Shown: positions 36,372-46,710, counted from the stretch's first letter. The stretch: 64,000 bases of DNA from Pedobacter sp. HDW13 (GCF_011303555.1 NZ_CP049868.1:5518001-5582000), one strand, 5' to 3'. The notes: generated by a model from the sequence alone, not told the origin. Translations and numbers: made by a program.

Positions 36372-38220
36372 ATGAAAAAGATATTCGTTATAACTGCATT
36401 AAGTTTAGCTGTAATTTCGCTAACAAATTGCAAAAAAGTTTTAGAAAAATCAGACGTAGGAAATTTTACTGCTGAGCAAGTATTTAATGATTCAACCACG
36501 GTAAAATTGAATGTAGATTATTTATATAGTCAAAATCAGCCTAATTGGTTCGGTAGTACAGGCGGTTCTATTCACTCTGCCGGAACATATAATTTAACAG
36601 AAGAAAGTCAAGGAAGTAATGTTTTTGTTTTAGGTACTGCAACAATAGAAAGTGTTACTGATTTAGGGGTTGCTAACGCGAATAATAATAGCTATGGAAA
36701 AATCAGGACAATCAATACTTTCTTAAGAGATTTAAACGCAGGCAACCTGGATATAGCCATGAAACGTAGATTTGCCGCTCAGGCCTATTTTTGGAGAGCA
36801 TTCAGATACTTTGAATTAGCTAAGCTGTACGGAGGGGTACCATTAATCTTAGTGCCACTTAACGCCGTTGGTGATGAAGCAAAACAATTGGCTTTAACAC
36901 CTCGCGCTAAAACCAGTGAAGTATTTGCTCAAATTAAAAAGGATTTGGATTCTTGTGTAAAATACTTACCTGCAAAATGGCCTAAACAAGCCGATTATGG
37001 TCGGATTACTTCAGGCGCAGCTGCTGCTTTTATGGGTAGGGTATTGCTAACCTATGCCAGCCCGAGTTTAATCCAAGTAACGATGTAACAAGATGGCAAG
37101 CTGCTTATGATGCAAATAAAACTGCAGTAACACTTTTATCTGCAAACGGTTTTGGACTTTATTCAAAGTTCGACTATACCATGTGGACAACCGAAGGAGG
37201 AACGTCTACTGGTGCTCCATTAAATCCAGAAGCCGTACTCGTAACCGGATATAATACTTCTTCGGTAGATATTAATATGAATAACAACACATTCGATAAT
37301 GGGGCCAGACCTAGATCTGTTTCTGGAAGCGGTTCATATACGCCTAGTTACGAAATGACTTTAGCTTTTCCAATGTTGGATGGCAAGCCAGCTACCGGAA
37401 CCGGAGCATCCACAAAGTATCCGTATACAATGTCTACATTCTATAAAAATAGAGACCCAAGATTTAATGCAACTATTGCCTACAATGGAGCAACCTGGGG
37501 TAGTGTAATGAATGGTACCCGTTTATGGACATACTATTATTACAGTGCAGCTTCAGGTACAACAAATAAAACAACAGAAGCAACGGCAGCGAGCAATACC
37601 GGTTTTTATTTACGCAAGGGGTAGATGAGACAAAGGCATCTCCAAGTACATTTATCGGAACCGATTGGATTGAAATCCGTTACGCTGAAGTGCTCCTGAA
37701 TTTAGCAGAAAGTGCAGCAGAATTGAATAAATTGGGTGCAGCAGATGAACCCTATGCAAATTTGATCGCGATAAGAAAACGGGCTGGAATTGAGGCTGGT
37801 GCCGACGGTTTGTATGGTTTAAGTGCTGGCATGTCACGCATTGATTTAGTCGCTGCTATTATGAAAGAAAGACAGATAGAATTCGCATTTGAAGGTAAAA
37901 GATTTTTTGATCTACGAAGGAGAAAGCTGCTTGAATCGACCCTCAACGGAATGAAAAGAAATGCACTTGTAATTCAGTTAAACAGAAGTGGTACGTTAGC
38001 AACCGACTATATTGCTTCTACCAGGGAAGCATCTGCCATAACTTCATTAGATGCCTTGTACGCTTCTAGTTTTACATTAAATTTAAAAGCATTGGATACC
38101 CAGAACATTAATTTCCAGGCAGGTAATTATTTCTATGGTATTCCAACAGCGGCAATAAACAATAACCTTAATTTACAGCAAAATAATACCTGGGGCGGTC
38201 CCTTTGATCCGCTTCAATAG
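36372..38220 (+). pseudogene. susD: SusD/RagB-like lipoprotein gene with two frameshifts
   Basis: From the ATG at 36372 the product begins with a lipoprotein signal (lipobox LTNC). The frame stops at 37088, but clear SusD sequence continues in other frames: EFNPSNDVTRWQAAYDANK from about 37062, and from about 37615 VDETKASPSTFIGTDWIEIR to the end at 38220. Two 1-base deletions explain it, both in homopolymers: C run after YASP near 37060 and a G run after FYLRKG near 37614. Restoring them gives about 616 residues, a usual SusD length, with RYFELAKLYGGVPLI, ERQIEFAFEGKRFFDLRRRK and the closing NTWGGPF. The gene follows susC by 11 bases. If real, glycan capture would be lost; if assembly error, the gene is intact. 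Confidence 0.9.
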
Positions 38221-38238
38221 ATGCTTTAATAATTTTTT

Positions 38239-38269
38239 GGGGCGGTTTGCTCATCGCCCCGGTTTTTTT
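38239..38269 (+). terminator. rho-independent terminator after susD
   Basis: Arms ggggcg and cgcccc with a 10-base loop, followed by a run of seven T, 18 bases after the susD stop codon. Confidence 0.9.
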
Positions 38270-38618
38270 ATAATTGGTTTGGAAAAGGAAACATTAATTT
38301 GTTTCCTTTTTTTCATTTAAGAATGTTACATTTATATATGAATTTTATTTATATCTTGTAACAGGGTTGAGAGAATGAATTTGATTTGTTACAGCTAATA
38401 TTATCAATTGGTAATATTATACAAAACATAGCCAAAATTATACAGTAAACCACCCCAATTTGCATGCAACTTTGAAATATAATATACTTTCTAACCAAAA
38501 TACTAACAAAGGATAAACAAAGAAATGAGCCGCAATTTTTAATAAATTTGTTCAGGCATTCCTGCTAACCAAAAATATTTGCGTAAATTCTTTCGCTTCC
38601 CAAACAAGCAAAACACAA
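38270..38618. promoter_or_regulatory. upstream region of the PL1 pair, related to the susC upstream region
   Basis: This AT-rich gap contains no gene and shares ordered blocks with 32635-33090, including the same 20-odd base core tataatatactttctaacc then aaa at 38478-38499. Because a terminator separates it from susD, it must hold the promoter for the long run of enzymes downstream. Confidence 0.6.
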
Positions 38619-40280
38619 ATGAAAAAGAACCTTTTAAATCTGTTGCTTGCAACAGCATTAACGCTCCCGGTAAATTATGCATTTGCGCAATATCCAAACA
38701 TCCCGGCCGACATTAAAAAATCATCCGATTCTATGATGAAAGAGGCTTATCACCAATCGGATATTGCCTGGGAAAAAGCTAAGCCAATTATGGAGAAAGA
38801 GGCCAAAATGGGCAAACCTTATATTCCGTGGGCAGGCCGCCCTAATGATTTACCACAATCAGAACTTTTGGCTTTCCCAGGTGCTGAAGGTGGTGGTGCT
38901 TATAGTTTTGGCGGTCACGGCGGTAGGGTTATTGTGGTAAAAAATTTAAACGATAAGGGTCCTGGTTCTTTGCGCGATGCCTGCGAACAGGGAGGTGCCC
39001 GCATTGTAGTTTTCAATGTAGCAGGTATCATCCGCTTAAAAACACCGCTGATTATTCGTGCACCTTATATTACAATTGCCGGTCAAACTGCACCTGGTGA
39101 TGGCGTTTGTGTTGCCGGCGAATCGGTTTGGTTAAATACACACGACGTAATTGTACGCTTCATGCGTTTCAGAAGGGGCGAAACTTTTGTGGGCCGCAGG
39201 GATGATGCCATAGGTGGCAACCCGGTGGGTAACATCATGATCGACCACGTTTCGGCCAGCTGGGGTTTAGACGAGAACATGTCGATGTACCGCCATATGT
39301 ACAATGATAGTACCGGTAAAACCGAAGAAAAACTGGGCACGGTAAATATCACCATTCAAAACTCGATCTTTTCTGAAGCACTAGATTACTGGAACCATGC
39401 TTTTGGTAGCACTTTAGGTGGCGAGAACTGTGCCTTTGTTCGTAACCTTTGGGCCGATAACGGTGCGCGTAACCCTTCAATCGGCTGGAACGGTATTTTC
39501 AACTTCGCCAATAATGTGGTATTTAACTGGAACAACCGCTCAACTGATGGTGGCGATTATACTGCACAATATAATATCATCAACAACTTTTATAAACCAG
39601 GTCCAGTTACCGAACTTGGCGATCCAATCAGCTATCGCATTTTAAAGCCAGAATCGGGCCGTAGTAAATTACCTTATGTGGTATTTGGCAGGGCTTATGT
39701 TAATGGCAACATCATCGAAGGAAACGAAAAAGTAACCCGCGATAACTGGAATGGCGGTGTACAAATGGAAGATAAAAAAGGAGGCTTAATGTCTTTCGAA
39801 ACGGCAAGTAAATATTTCCCGGCCATGAAAGCACAAAAACCTTTCCCAATGCCTAAAATCAGTATTATCCCAACACTACAGGCTAAAGATTATGTACTGG
39901 CCAACGCTGGTGCTACTTTACCTAAACGCGATCCGGTTGATACCCGTGTAATTAAACAGGTGGCTACAGGCAAAATCGAAGTTCATCCCGATGCCAAACC
40001 TTCAGCTTTTCAGTTCGAACACCGCCGTTTAGCTAAAGATTCTTACAAACATGGCATTATTACCGAAATTTCACAGGTAGGTGGTTATCCTGAATATAAA
40101 GGAACACCTTACAAAGATACTGATGATGATGGTATGCCAGATACTTACGAAATCAAAAACGGCTTGAACCCTAAGGATGCTACTGATGCGGTTAAAATCA
40201 CCAAAAGTGGTTATTCAAACATCGAAGTTTATTTAAACAGCGTAGTTCCGGTTTCAATTGTAAAACCTAACACTAAATAA
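38619..40280 (+). CDS. PL1-family pectate lyase (first of tandem pair)
   Basis: The product is 553 residues with a signal peptide ending AFAQ. A helical linker (about 30-80) precedes a right-handed beta-helix: FPGAEGGGAYSFGGHGG, NLNDKGPGSLRDACEQGG, YITIAGQTAPGDGVCVAGES, RFMRFRRGE, GNPVGNIMIDHVSASWGLDE with the usual vWiDH Ca site, NHAFGSTLGGENC and NPSIGWNG. The C-terminus has a Ca-binding DTDDDGMPDTYE repeat. PL1 enzymes cut polygalacturonate by Ca-dependent beta-elimination; in rhamnogalacturonan II the backbone between side chains is the target. Its paralog follows after 1 base. Export is certain; outer-surface or periplasmic location is not decided, since there is no lipobox. Confidence 0.9.
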   Translation: MKKNLLNLLLATALTLPVNYAFAQYPNIPADIKKSSDSMMKEAYHQSDIAWEKAKPIMEKEAKMGKPYIPWAGRPNDLPQSELLAFPGAEGGGAYSFGGHGGRVIVVKNLNDKGPGSLRDACEQGGARIVVFNVAGIIRLKTPLIIRAPYITIAGQTAPGDGVCVAGESVWLNTHDVIVRFMRFRRGETFVGRRDDAIGGNPVGNIMIDHVSASWGLDENMSMYRHMYNDSTGKTEEKLGTVNITIQNSIFSEALDYWNHAFGSTLGGENCAFVRNLWADNGARNPSIGWNGIFNFANNVVFNWNNRSTDGGDYTAQYNIINNFYKPGPVTELGDPISYRILKPESGRSKLPYVVFGRAYVNGNIIEGNEKVTRDNWNGGVQMEDKKGGLMSFETASKYFPAMKAQKPFPMPKISIIPTLQAKDYVLANAGATLPKRDPVDTRVIKQVATGKIEVHPDAKPSAFQFEHRRLAKDSYKHGIITEISQVGGYPEYKGTPYKDTDDDGMPDTYEIKNGLNPKDATDAVKITKSGYSNIEVYLNSVVPVSIVKPNTK

Positions 40281-40281
40281 T

Positions 40282-41913
40282 ATGCGCACCTGGAGCTCAA
40301 TTTTTAGCGTACTGGTCCTTTGTGCCGTAGGAAATGTAGCATTTGCACAATATCCGGTTATACCTGAGGCGATGGAAAAGAAAGCCGATTCGCTTTTAAA
40401 CAGTATAGAAGAGAAATCGGAACTTCAGTTTCTGAAGGTAAAATCCATTATCGATGAGGAGGCCAAACATGGCAAACCCTATATTCCATGGGCAGCCAAA
40501 CCCAGCGACTTACCTCAATCCAAACTGGTAGCCTTTCCGGGCGCCGAGGGTGGTGGCGCTTATTCTTTTGGCGGTCGCGGGGGTAAAGTTTACGTGGTAA
40601 ACAACTTAAACGATTCGGGCAAGGGCAGCCTGCGCGAAGCCTGCGAACAGGGTGGTTCCAGGATTATTGTATTTAATGTTTCGGGAATCATCAAACTTAA
40701 AACACCACTGATTATCCGCGCACCGTACATTACCATTGCAGGCCAGAGTGCCCCGGGTGATGGCGTTTGTATTGCCGGCGAATCGGTTTGGATCAATACC
40801 CATGATGTAGTAATCCGTTACATGCGTTTCCGCAGAGGCGCTACTGATGTAACCCGCAGAGATGATGCCATTGGCGGCAATCCGGTTGGAAATATCATCA
40901 TCGACCACGTTTCGGCAAGCTGGGGACTGGATGAAAACATGTCGATTTACCGCCATGTTTATGATAAAAAAGATGGTTCTAAGCCCGAAAAGCTACCAAC
41001 TGTGAACGTAACCATTCAGAACTCTATTTTTTCGGAGGCTTTAGATACTTACAACCATGCTTTTGGCAGTACCATCGGCGGCTTGAACAGTACTTTTATG
41101 CGTAATTTGTGGGCATCCAATATCAGCCGTAATCCATCAGTTGGTATGTATGGCGATTTCGGCTTTGCCAATAATGTAATCTTCAACTGGTGGAACCGCA
41201 GTGCAGATGGCGGAGATAATGCTTCTTTTTATAGTTTCGTTAACAACTACTACAAACCAGGACCTATTACACCTGCCGGCGAACCGATTTCTTATCGTAT
41301 CTTAAAGCCAGAATCGGGGAGAGACAAAAAATTTGCCAACGAATTTGGTAAAGCTTACGTTACCGGAAATATTACTGAGGGCAATCCAAAAGTAACCCAA
41401 AACAACTGGGATGGTGGCGTACAACCAGAAACCAAACGCGATAAACAAAAACTGCTCGATTCGATGCGTGTAGATAAACCTTTGCCAATGGCAAAAATTT
41501 CGATCATCGATACCAAAAAAGCTTACGATTATGTACTGGCTAATGCCGGGGCAAGTTTGCCGGTTCGTGATGCTGTTGACCAACGCATTGTAAAACAGGT
41601 TAGCACAGGCAAAATAGAACACGTAGAAGATGGGAAACTGCCGGCTAAACAAAGTTATGTTAAACGACGCTTACCAGCCGATTCGTATAAACAAGGCATC
41701 ATTTCGGATATTGCGCAGGTTGGCGGCTATCCTGAATACAATGGAAAACCTTACTTAGATACCGATCAGGATGGTATTCCGGATGCCTGGGAAACTAAGC
41801 ATGGCCTCAACCCGAAAGATGGAAAAGATGCCGCAAGCCTTACAAAATCGGGTTATGCGAATATTGAAGTGTATTTGAATAGCCTGGTAGATATCAGTAA
41901 AGTGAGACCTTAA
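40282..41913 (+). CDS. PL1-family pectate lyase (second of tandem pair)
   Basis: The product is 543 residues, clearly a paralog of the preceding lyase along the whole length, with the same signal (VAFAQ), linker (KPYIPWAAKPSDLPQS), helix blocks (APYITIAGQSAPGDG, GNPVGNIIIDHVSASWGLDE, NHAFGSTIGG) and Ca-binding end (DTDQDGIPDAWETK). The catalytic and Ca residues of PL1 are in the shared blocks. Differences sit in the loops near residues 180-230 and 330-420, so the pair may differ in subsite preference. It starts 1 base after its twin, a tandem duplication kept in one operon. Both may split methyl-poor homogalacturonan stretches. Confidence 0.9.
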   Translation: MRTWSSIFSVLVLCAVGNVAFAQYPVIPEAMEKKADSLLNSIEEKSELQFLKVKSIIDEEAKHGKPYIPWAAKPSDLPQSKLVAFPGAEGGGAYSFGGRGGKVYVVNNLNDSGKGSLREACEQGGSRIIVFNVSGIIKLKTPLIIRAPYITIAGQSAPGDGVCIAGESVWINTHDVVIRYMRFRRGATDVTRRDDAIGGNPVGNIIIDHVSASWGLDENMSIYRHVYDKKDGSKPEKLPTVNVTIQNSIFSEALDTYNHAFGSTIGGLNSTFMRNLWASNISRNPSVGMYGDFGFANNVIFNWWNRSADGGDNASFYSFVNNYYKPGPITPAGEPISYRILKPESGRDKKFANEFGKAYVTGNITEGNPKVTQNNWDGGVQPETKRDKQKLLDSMRVDKPLPMAKISIIDTKKAYDYVLANAGASLPVRDAVDQRIVKQVSTGKIEHVEDGKLPAKQSYVKRRLPADSYKQGIISDIAQVGGYPEYNGKPYLDTDQDGIPDAWETKHGLNPKDGKDAASLTKSGYANIEVYLNSLVDISKVRP

Positions 41914-41933
41914 GCTTAAATACAATCCGCGAT

Positions 41934-41996
41934 CGTCATGCTGAATTTATTTCAGCATCTCTTTAACAGCGACCCTGAAATAAATTCAGGGTGACG
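41934..41996. repeat. double palindromic repeat (cgtcatgctgaa type)
   Basis: Two hairpin modules lie head to tail between the second lyase and the next gene: cgtcatgctgaatttatttcagcatc and, inverted, ccctgaaataaattcaggg followed by tgacg. It shares its first module with 1042 and 56779. Confidence 0.8.
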
Positions 41997-42030
41997 CGTA
42001 TTTGAATTAAGTTGATTAACAAAAACATAA

Positions 42031-45000
42031 ATGCCAAAAACTAACCACATATTAAAGTCACCATCACTTAAAACTATCTCCATTCTGGTGATTGCGTTTT
42101 TTGTGAGCCAGGTATCCTTTGGTCAGAAAACCAAACCAGTTGAGCCACCTAAGCCCATATTTAAGGGTAAAGATGGTAAAATGGCGTACACTGCTGATGC
42201 CCAGGGAAACCGCATTCCCGATTTTTCTTATGCCGGTTACATGGCTGGCGAAAAAGCTATTCCCACAGCTACAGTTAAAATTGTGGTTCCGGTGGTTGAG
42301 GGCGATGCGACCCCGTATATTCAGCGTGCTATTGATATGGTTTCTGCGCTGCAACCGGGCAAGAATGGTTTACGTGGTGCAGTTTTATTAGAAAAAGGAA
42401 CTTATCAGGTTGCCGGAATCTTAAAAATTTCGGCTTCTGGTGTCATCATCAGGGGGAGCGGAATGGGAGAGAATGGCACCAGGATTTTCGCTACCGGTTT
42501 AGATCGTATCGGCCTAATCAGGATTTTGGGCAAAAACAACAAAATTCAACAAGCGGCAGTTGCCATTAACGATACGTATGTGCCTGTTAATGCCATGCAA
42601 CTTACGCTGGCCGATGCAAGTGGATTTAAAGTGGGTGATAGAATCACCATACAACGTCCATCCACAAAAGAGTGGATTGAAACACTAAAAACAGTTGAGT
42701 TTGGCGGTGGCGAAAGTGCGCTCGGCTGGAAACCAGGTACAAGGGATATTTTCTGGGACCGTAAAATTACCGCCATCAGCGGATCAACCATAACTTTCGA
42801 TGCGCCCATTACTACCGCACTCGACGCCAAAATTGGTGGTGCAACTGTTGCTAAATACAAATGGGATGGCCGCATTGCAAAGGTTGGTATTGAGAACCTA
42901 AAACTCGAATCAGATTACCACAAAGACAATATTAAGGACGAATATCATCGTTGGACAGCTATCTGCATCGAAAACGCAGAAGATGCCTGGGTACGGCAGA
43001 TTGTTTTCGAGCATTTTGCAGGTTCTGCAGTGAATGTTCTGGCTACAGCCAAAAGAATTACAGTTGAGGATTGTAAATCCTTAGCCCCGGTTTCTGAAAT
43101 TGGTGGCGAACGACGCAATACCTTTTTAACCACAGGCCAGCAAACGCTTTTCCAAAGGTTGTATTCAGAATATGGCTACCACGATTTCTCGGTTGGTTTC
43201 TGCGCACCCGGACCTAATGTTTTTGTACAATGCCAATCGTATTTGCCATTTAGTTTTAGTGGCGCTTACGATAGCTGGGCTTCGGGAGTGTTATTCGATA
43301 TCGTAAATATTGACGGGCAGGCATTAAGTTATCTGAACCGTGGTCAGGATGGCCAGGGAGCAGGCTGGAGTGCTGCAAACAGTGTTTTTTGGCAGTGTAG
43401 TGCAGCAAGAGTCGACAATTACCAGCCACCCACTGCTCAAAACTGGGCTTTTGGCACCTGGTCGCAATTTGCAGGTAACGGTTACTGGGACATGTCGAAT
43501 GAGCAAATCCAGCCCCGTAGTTTGTATTATGCCCAGTTAAAAGACAGGTTAGGCAACAGCGTTGATGCCCGAACCTTTGTACTTCCGGTTGAAACCGAAG
43601 CATCGAGCAGTCCGCCTGTTGATGTTGCCCTTAAACTCACCAAACTGGCTTATAAACCTGCATTAACCTTATCCGAATATATCGATTCGGCAGCAGAAAG
43701 GAATAAAATCCCAACCGATAAAGGTCAGGCTAAATCCGTTACCAGCTCAGGATTTCACAGCAGCAGCACCGTGCAAACAGCTGGTATAATGAGCATAAAA
43801 AATGGCTGGATTGCCCGTGGCAACGAAATTGTGCTTGGCGACAGGCAGGAAGTTCCCTGGTGGAATGGCAGCGCCCGTCCGCATGGCTTAAAAAACACGA
43901 AATTCCACATTACCCGTTTTGTACCGGGCCGCGAAGGAAATGGCTTAACCGATAATTTAGAGGAAATAACCGATTCGATGAAAAATGGCCAGGTTAAAAT
44001 CCTTGATCACAATTATGGCCTTTGGTATGATAGGAGAAGAGACGACCACGAGCGTATCCGCCGTATGGACGGAGAAGTTTGGGCACCATTTTACGAACTT
44101 CCTTTTGCCCGTAGCGGACAGGATAAAGCCTGGGATGGTTTGAGTAAATACGATATCACCAAATACAACCTCTGGTATTGGGACCGTTTAAAAACTTTTG
44201 CTAACCTGGCCGATCAGAAAGGTTTGGTACTCATTCACGAAAACTATTTTCAGCATAACATTATTGAAGCCGGTGCACACTATGCCGATTTCCCATGGCG
44301 TACCGCAAATAACATCAACAGTACAGGTTTCCCTGAGCCCGTTCCTTATGCAGGCGATAAACGCATTTTTATGGCAGAGCAGTTTTACGATATCAGCAAT
44401 GCACACCACAGAGCAATCCATAAAGCTTATATCCGAAAATGCCTGGAAAATTTCGACGGAAACTCTGGTGTAATCCAGCTTATCGGTGCTGAGTTTACAG
44501 GCCCTCTACATTTTGTACAATTCTGGATCGACACCATTAAAGAATGGGAAAAGGAAACCGGCAAACACCCGATTATTGGGCTAAGCGTAACGAAAGACGT
44601 GCAGGATGCCATTTTAGCTGATCCGGAACGCGCAAACGTAATCGATTTAATCGATATCCGCTATTGGCACTATCAGGCCGATGGCACTGCCTATGCACCG
44701 CAAGGAGGTTTAAGCCTTGCCCCACGTCAGCACGCACGCTTATTAAAACCTAAGAAAACATCTTTTGAAGAGGTTTATCATGCTGTTTCTGAGTATAAAA
44801 CCAAATTCCCTGAAAAAGCGGTAATCTATTCGGGCGATAGCTACGATAATTTCGGATGGGCCATTTTGATGGCAGGCGGTTCACTTTCTAACGTAGATCA
44901 TATCGATAAAGCTACACTTAACCTCATTGCAGGTACCAAGGCCTTTCTTCCGGTAGGAAAAAATACAAAGCAATATGGTTTGGAAAACGCAGGAAAAACC

Positions 45001-45192
45001 TATGTTCTATACAACGCCACCACCGAAGCCATAAGTGTAGACCTGACTAAAACCAGCGGGAAATTCAGTTTGAAAGTATTGAATCCTAAAACCGGAAAAG
45101 TACTGAAAGAAGAGAAAATAAACGGAAATACGGTTGCCAAAATCAGTAAAACCGGTGCAGGCGACGAGGTAATTATCATCAATAAAATTTAG
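42031..45192 (+). CDS. two-part secreted enzyme: beta-helix N-terminus, barrel-like C-terminus
   Basis: The product is 1053 residues with a signal peptide ending SFGQ. Residues 60-560 are a pectin-type parallel beta-helix (AVLLEKGTYQVAGILKIS, GVIIRGSGMGENGTRIFA, RRNTFLTTGQQTLFQR); residues 620-1000 look like a TIM-barrel glycosidase: HITRFVPGREGN, LVLIHENYFQHNIIE, IQLIGAEFTGPLHFVQFW (Glu821 a candidate acid), PIIGLSVTKDVQD and VIYSGDSYDNFGWA. I cannot assign a CAZy family; a DUF6298-like label is tentative. It starts a tight block with the apiosidase gene (2-base gap). A joined lyase/hydrolase function on side chains is plausible but unproven. No other copy is in the window. Confidence 0.7.
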   Translation: MPKTNHILKSPSLKTISILVIAFFVSQVSFGQKTKPVEPPKPIFKGKDGKMAYTADAQGNRIPDFSYAGYMAGEKAIPTATVKIVVPVVEGDATPYIQRAIDMVSALQPGKNGLRGAVLLEKGTYQVAGILKISASGVIIRGSGMGENGTRIFATGLDRIGLIRILGKNNKIQQAAVAINDTYVPVNAMQLTLADASGFKVGDRITIQRPSTKEWIETLKTVEFGGGESALGWKPGTRDIFWDRKITAISGSTITFDAPITTALDAKIGGATVAKYKWDGRIAKVGIENLKLESDYHKDNIKDEYHRWTAICIENAEDAWVRQIVFEHFAGSAVNVLATAKRITVEDCKSLAPVSEIGGERRNTFLTTGQQTLFQRLYSEYGYHDFSVGFCAPGPNVFVQCQSYLPFSFSGAYDSWASGVLFDIVNIDGQALSYLNRGQDGQGAGWSAANSVFWQCSAARVDNYQPPTAQNWAFGTWSQFAGNGYWDMSNEQIQPRSLYYAQLKDRLGNSVDARTFVLPVETEASSSPPVDVALKLTKLAYKPALTLSEYIDSAAERNKIPTDKGQAKSVTSSGFHSSSTVQTAGIMSIKNGWIARGNEIVLGDRQEVPWWNGSARPHGLKNTKFHITRFVPGREGNGLTDNLEEITDSMKNGQVKILDHNYGLWYDRRRDDHERIRRMDGEVWAPFYELPFARSGQDKAWDGLSKYDITKYNLWYWDRLKTFANLADQKGLVLIHENYFQHNIIEAGAHYADFPWRTANNINSTGFPEPVPYAGDKRIFMAEQFYDISNAHHRAIHKAYIRKCLENFDGNSGVIQLIGAEFTGPLHFVQFWIDTIKEWEKETGKHPIIGLSVTKDVQDAILADPERANVIDLIDIRYWHYQADGTAYAPQGGLSLAPRQHARLLKPKKTSFEEVYHAVSEYKTKFPEKAVIYSGDSYDNFGWAILMAGGSLSNVDHIDKATLNLIAGTKAFLPVGKNTKQYGLENAGKTYVLYNATTEAISVDLTKTSGKFSLKVLNPKTGKVLKEEKINGNTVAKISKTGAGDEVIIINKI

Positions 45193-45194
45193 TT

Positions 45195-46595
45195 ATGACG
45201 CTTAAATCTAAAATATTTCTTTTATCAATGATATCCTTACTCGCCTTTGGCTGTAAGAAAAAGCCGTATTTTGGCGATAATAGCTTACTGGTTTCCGAAA
45301 ATGGCAGATATTTAACTACCGGCGACGGAAAACCTTTTTTCTGGCTGGGCGATACCGGCTGGTTACTGTTTGGCAGGCTAACGCGCGAAGAGGCCAATAC
45401 CTACCTCGAAGATAGAAAGCAAAAAGGCTTTAATGTAATCCAGGTAATGGTTTTGCACGATGTGCCCTCGCGCAATGTGTATTTAGATTCGTCGGTAGTG
45501 CATGCTGATGTGTCCAGGCCAATGGTTACGCCAGGCAATAACCCCAAAGATTCTGTTGCTTACGATTATTGGGACCATGTAGATTACATTGTAGACAAGG
45601 CGGCCGAAAAAGGGCTTTACATGGCCTTGGTACCCGTTTGGGGAACCAATGTTAAAACCGGAAAAGTAAAAGAAGCGCAAGCCAAAAAATATGCCGAATT
45701 CTTAGCTAAAAGATACCGTGACAGATGGAATATCATCTGGCTAAATGGTGGCGACATTAAAGGTTCTGACGGCTTGAAAGTGTGGAATGCAATCGGCCAG
45801 GCACTAAGGGCCAACGATCCGAATCACCTAATTACTTTTCACCCAAGAGGCAGAACAGCCTCTTCGCAATGGTTCCACAATTCGCCGTGGAGCGATTTCG
45901 ATATGGTACAATCGGGCCATCGCCGTTACGAACAGGATACTTCTAAAAACGAAAAATTACACTACGGCGAAGACAACTGGAAATACATTGAAACCGATTA
46001 TAAGCTAAAGCCTGTTAAACCTACTATCGATGGCGAACCCTCGTATGAAGATATTCCCCAGGGTTTGCACGATACTACCCAACCACGCTGGCAAGATGCT
46101 GATGTGAGAAGGTATGGTTACTGGTCGGTTTTTGCGGGGGCTTTTGGCTACACATACGGCCATAATTCGGTAATGCAGATGTACAAGTTTACGGATAAAA
46201 AACCTGCTTACGGTCCAAAAGACCAGTGGATTACCGCCCTGAATGCTAAAGGGGCAACGCAAATGCAATATTTAAAACAGCTGATGCTATCGCATAATTA
46301 TTTCGATCGCGTACCCGATCAGACGCTGGTTGCCGGTAAAAACGGAGAAAGGTACGAGCGTGTACTCGCTACAAGAGGCGAAGATTATGCCTTCTTTTAT
46401 ACCTATACAGGCCAAAATTTCAAAGTACAAATGGGTAAAATTGATGGTGATGATGTAAAGGCATCGTGGTTTGACCCAAGAACAGGAAAAATCACACCAA
46501 TTGGCGAATTTGAAAACAAAGGGATTCACGAGTTTGATCCTCCGGGAACACCTGCAAATGGTAACGATTGGGTGTTGATTTTAGATAATATATAG
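45195..46595 (+). CDS. GH140 apiosidase-like lipoprotein
   Basis: The product is 466 residues with lipobox LAFGC (Cys20), so it is membrane-anchored, probably at the cell surface. The DUF4038/apiosidase barrel starts at NGRYLTTGDGKPFFWLGDTG and has VIQVMVLHDVPSRN, IIWLNGGDIKG with Asp187 (acid/base) and PTIDGEPSYED with Glu281 (nucleophile), then GYWSVFAGAFGYTYGHNSV. The C-terminal beta-sandwich starts near 375 with RYERVLATRGEDYAFFY. GH140 enzymes cut the apiose-galacturonic acid bond at the base of rhamnogalacturonan-II side chains A and B. Its presence is the strongest sign that the locus targets rhamnogalacturonan II. It follows the previous gene by 2 bases. Confidence 0.9.
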   Translation: MTLKSKIFLLSMISLLAFGCKKKPYFGDNSLLVSENGRYLTTGDGKPFFWLGDTGWLLFGRLTREEANTYLEDRKQKGFNVIQVMVLHDVPSRNVYLDSSVVHADVSRPMVTPGNNPKDSVAYDYWDHVDYIVDKAAEKGLYMALVPVWGTNVKTGKVKEAQAKKYAEFLAKRYRDRWNIIWLNGGDIKGSDGLKVWNAIGQALRANDPNHLITFHPRGRTASSQWFHNSPWSDFDMVQSGHRRYEQDTSKNEKLHYGEDNWKYIETDYKLKPVKPTIDGEPSYEDIPQGLHDTTQPRWQDADVRRYGYWSVFAGAFGYTYGHNSVMQMYKFTDKKPAYGPKDQWITALNAKGATQMQYLKQLMLSHNYFDRVPDQTLVAGKNGERYERVLATRGEDYAFFYTYTGQNFKVQMGKIDGDDVKASWFDPRTGKITPIGEFENKGIHEFDPPGTPANGNDWVLILDNI

Positions 46596-46600
46596 ATAAT

Positions 46601-46679
46601 CGTCATTTCGACTGGAGTGAAGCGGAATGGAGAAATCTATTTAAAGGATGTGAGATTCCCGCCTGCGCGGGAATGACGA
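46601..46679. repeat. hybrid palindromic repeat
   Basis: The left half is the cgtcatttcgact/agaaatct type, the right half the attcccgcctgcgcgggaatgacg type seen at 1271 and 57708. It lies in the 115-base gap before the GH43 gene. Confidence 0.8.
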
Positions 46680-46710
46680 TCAGGGAAGTAAAGAAATAAC
46701 AAAAAAAAAC

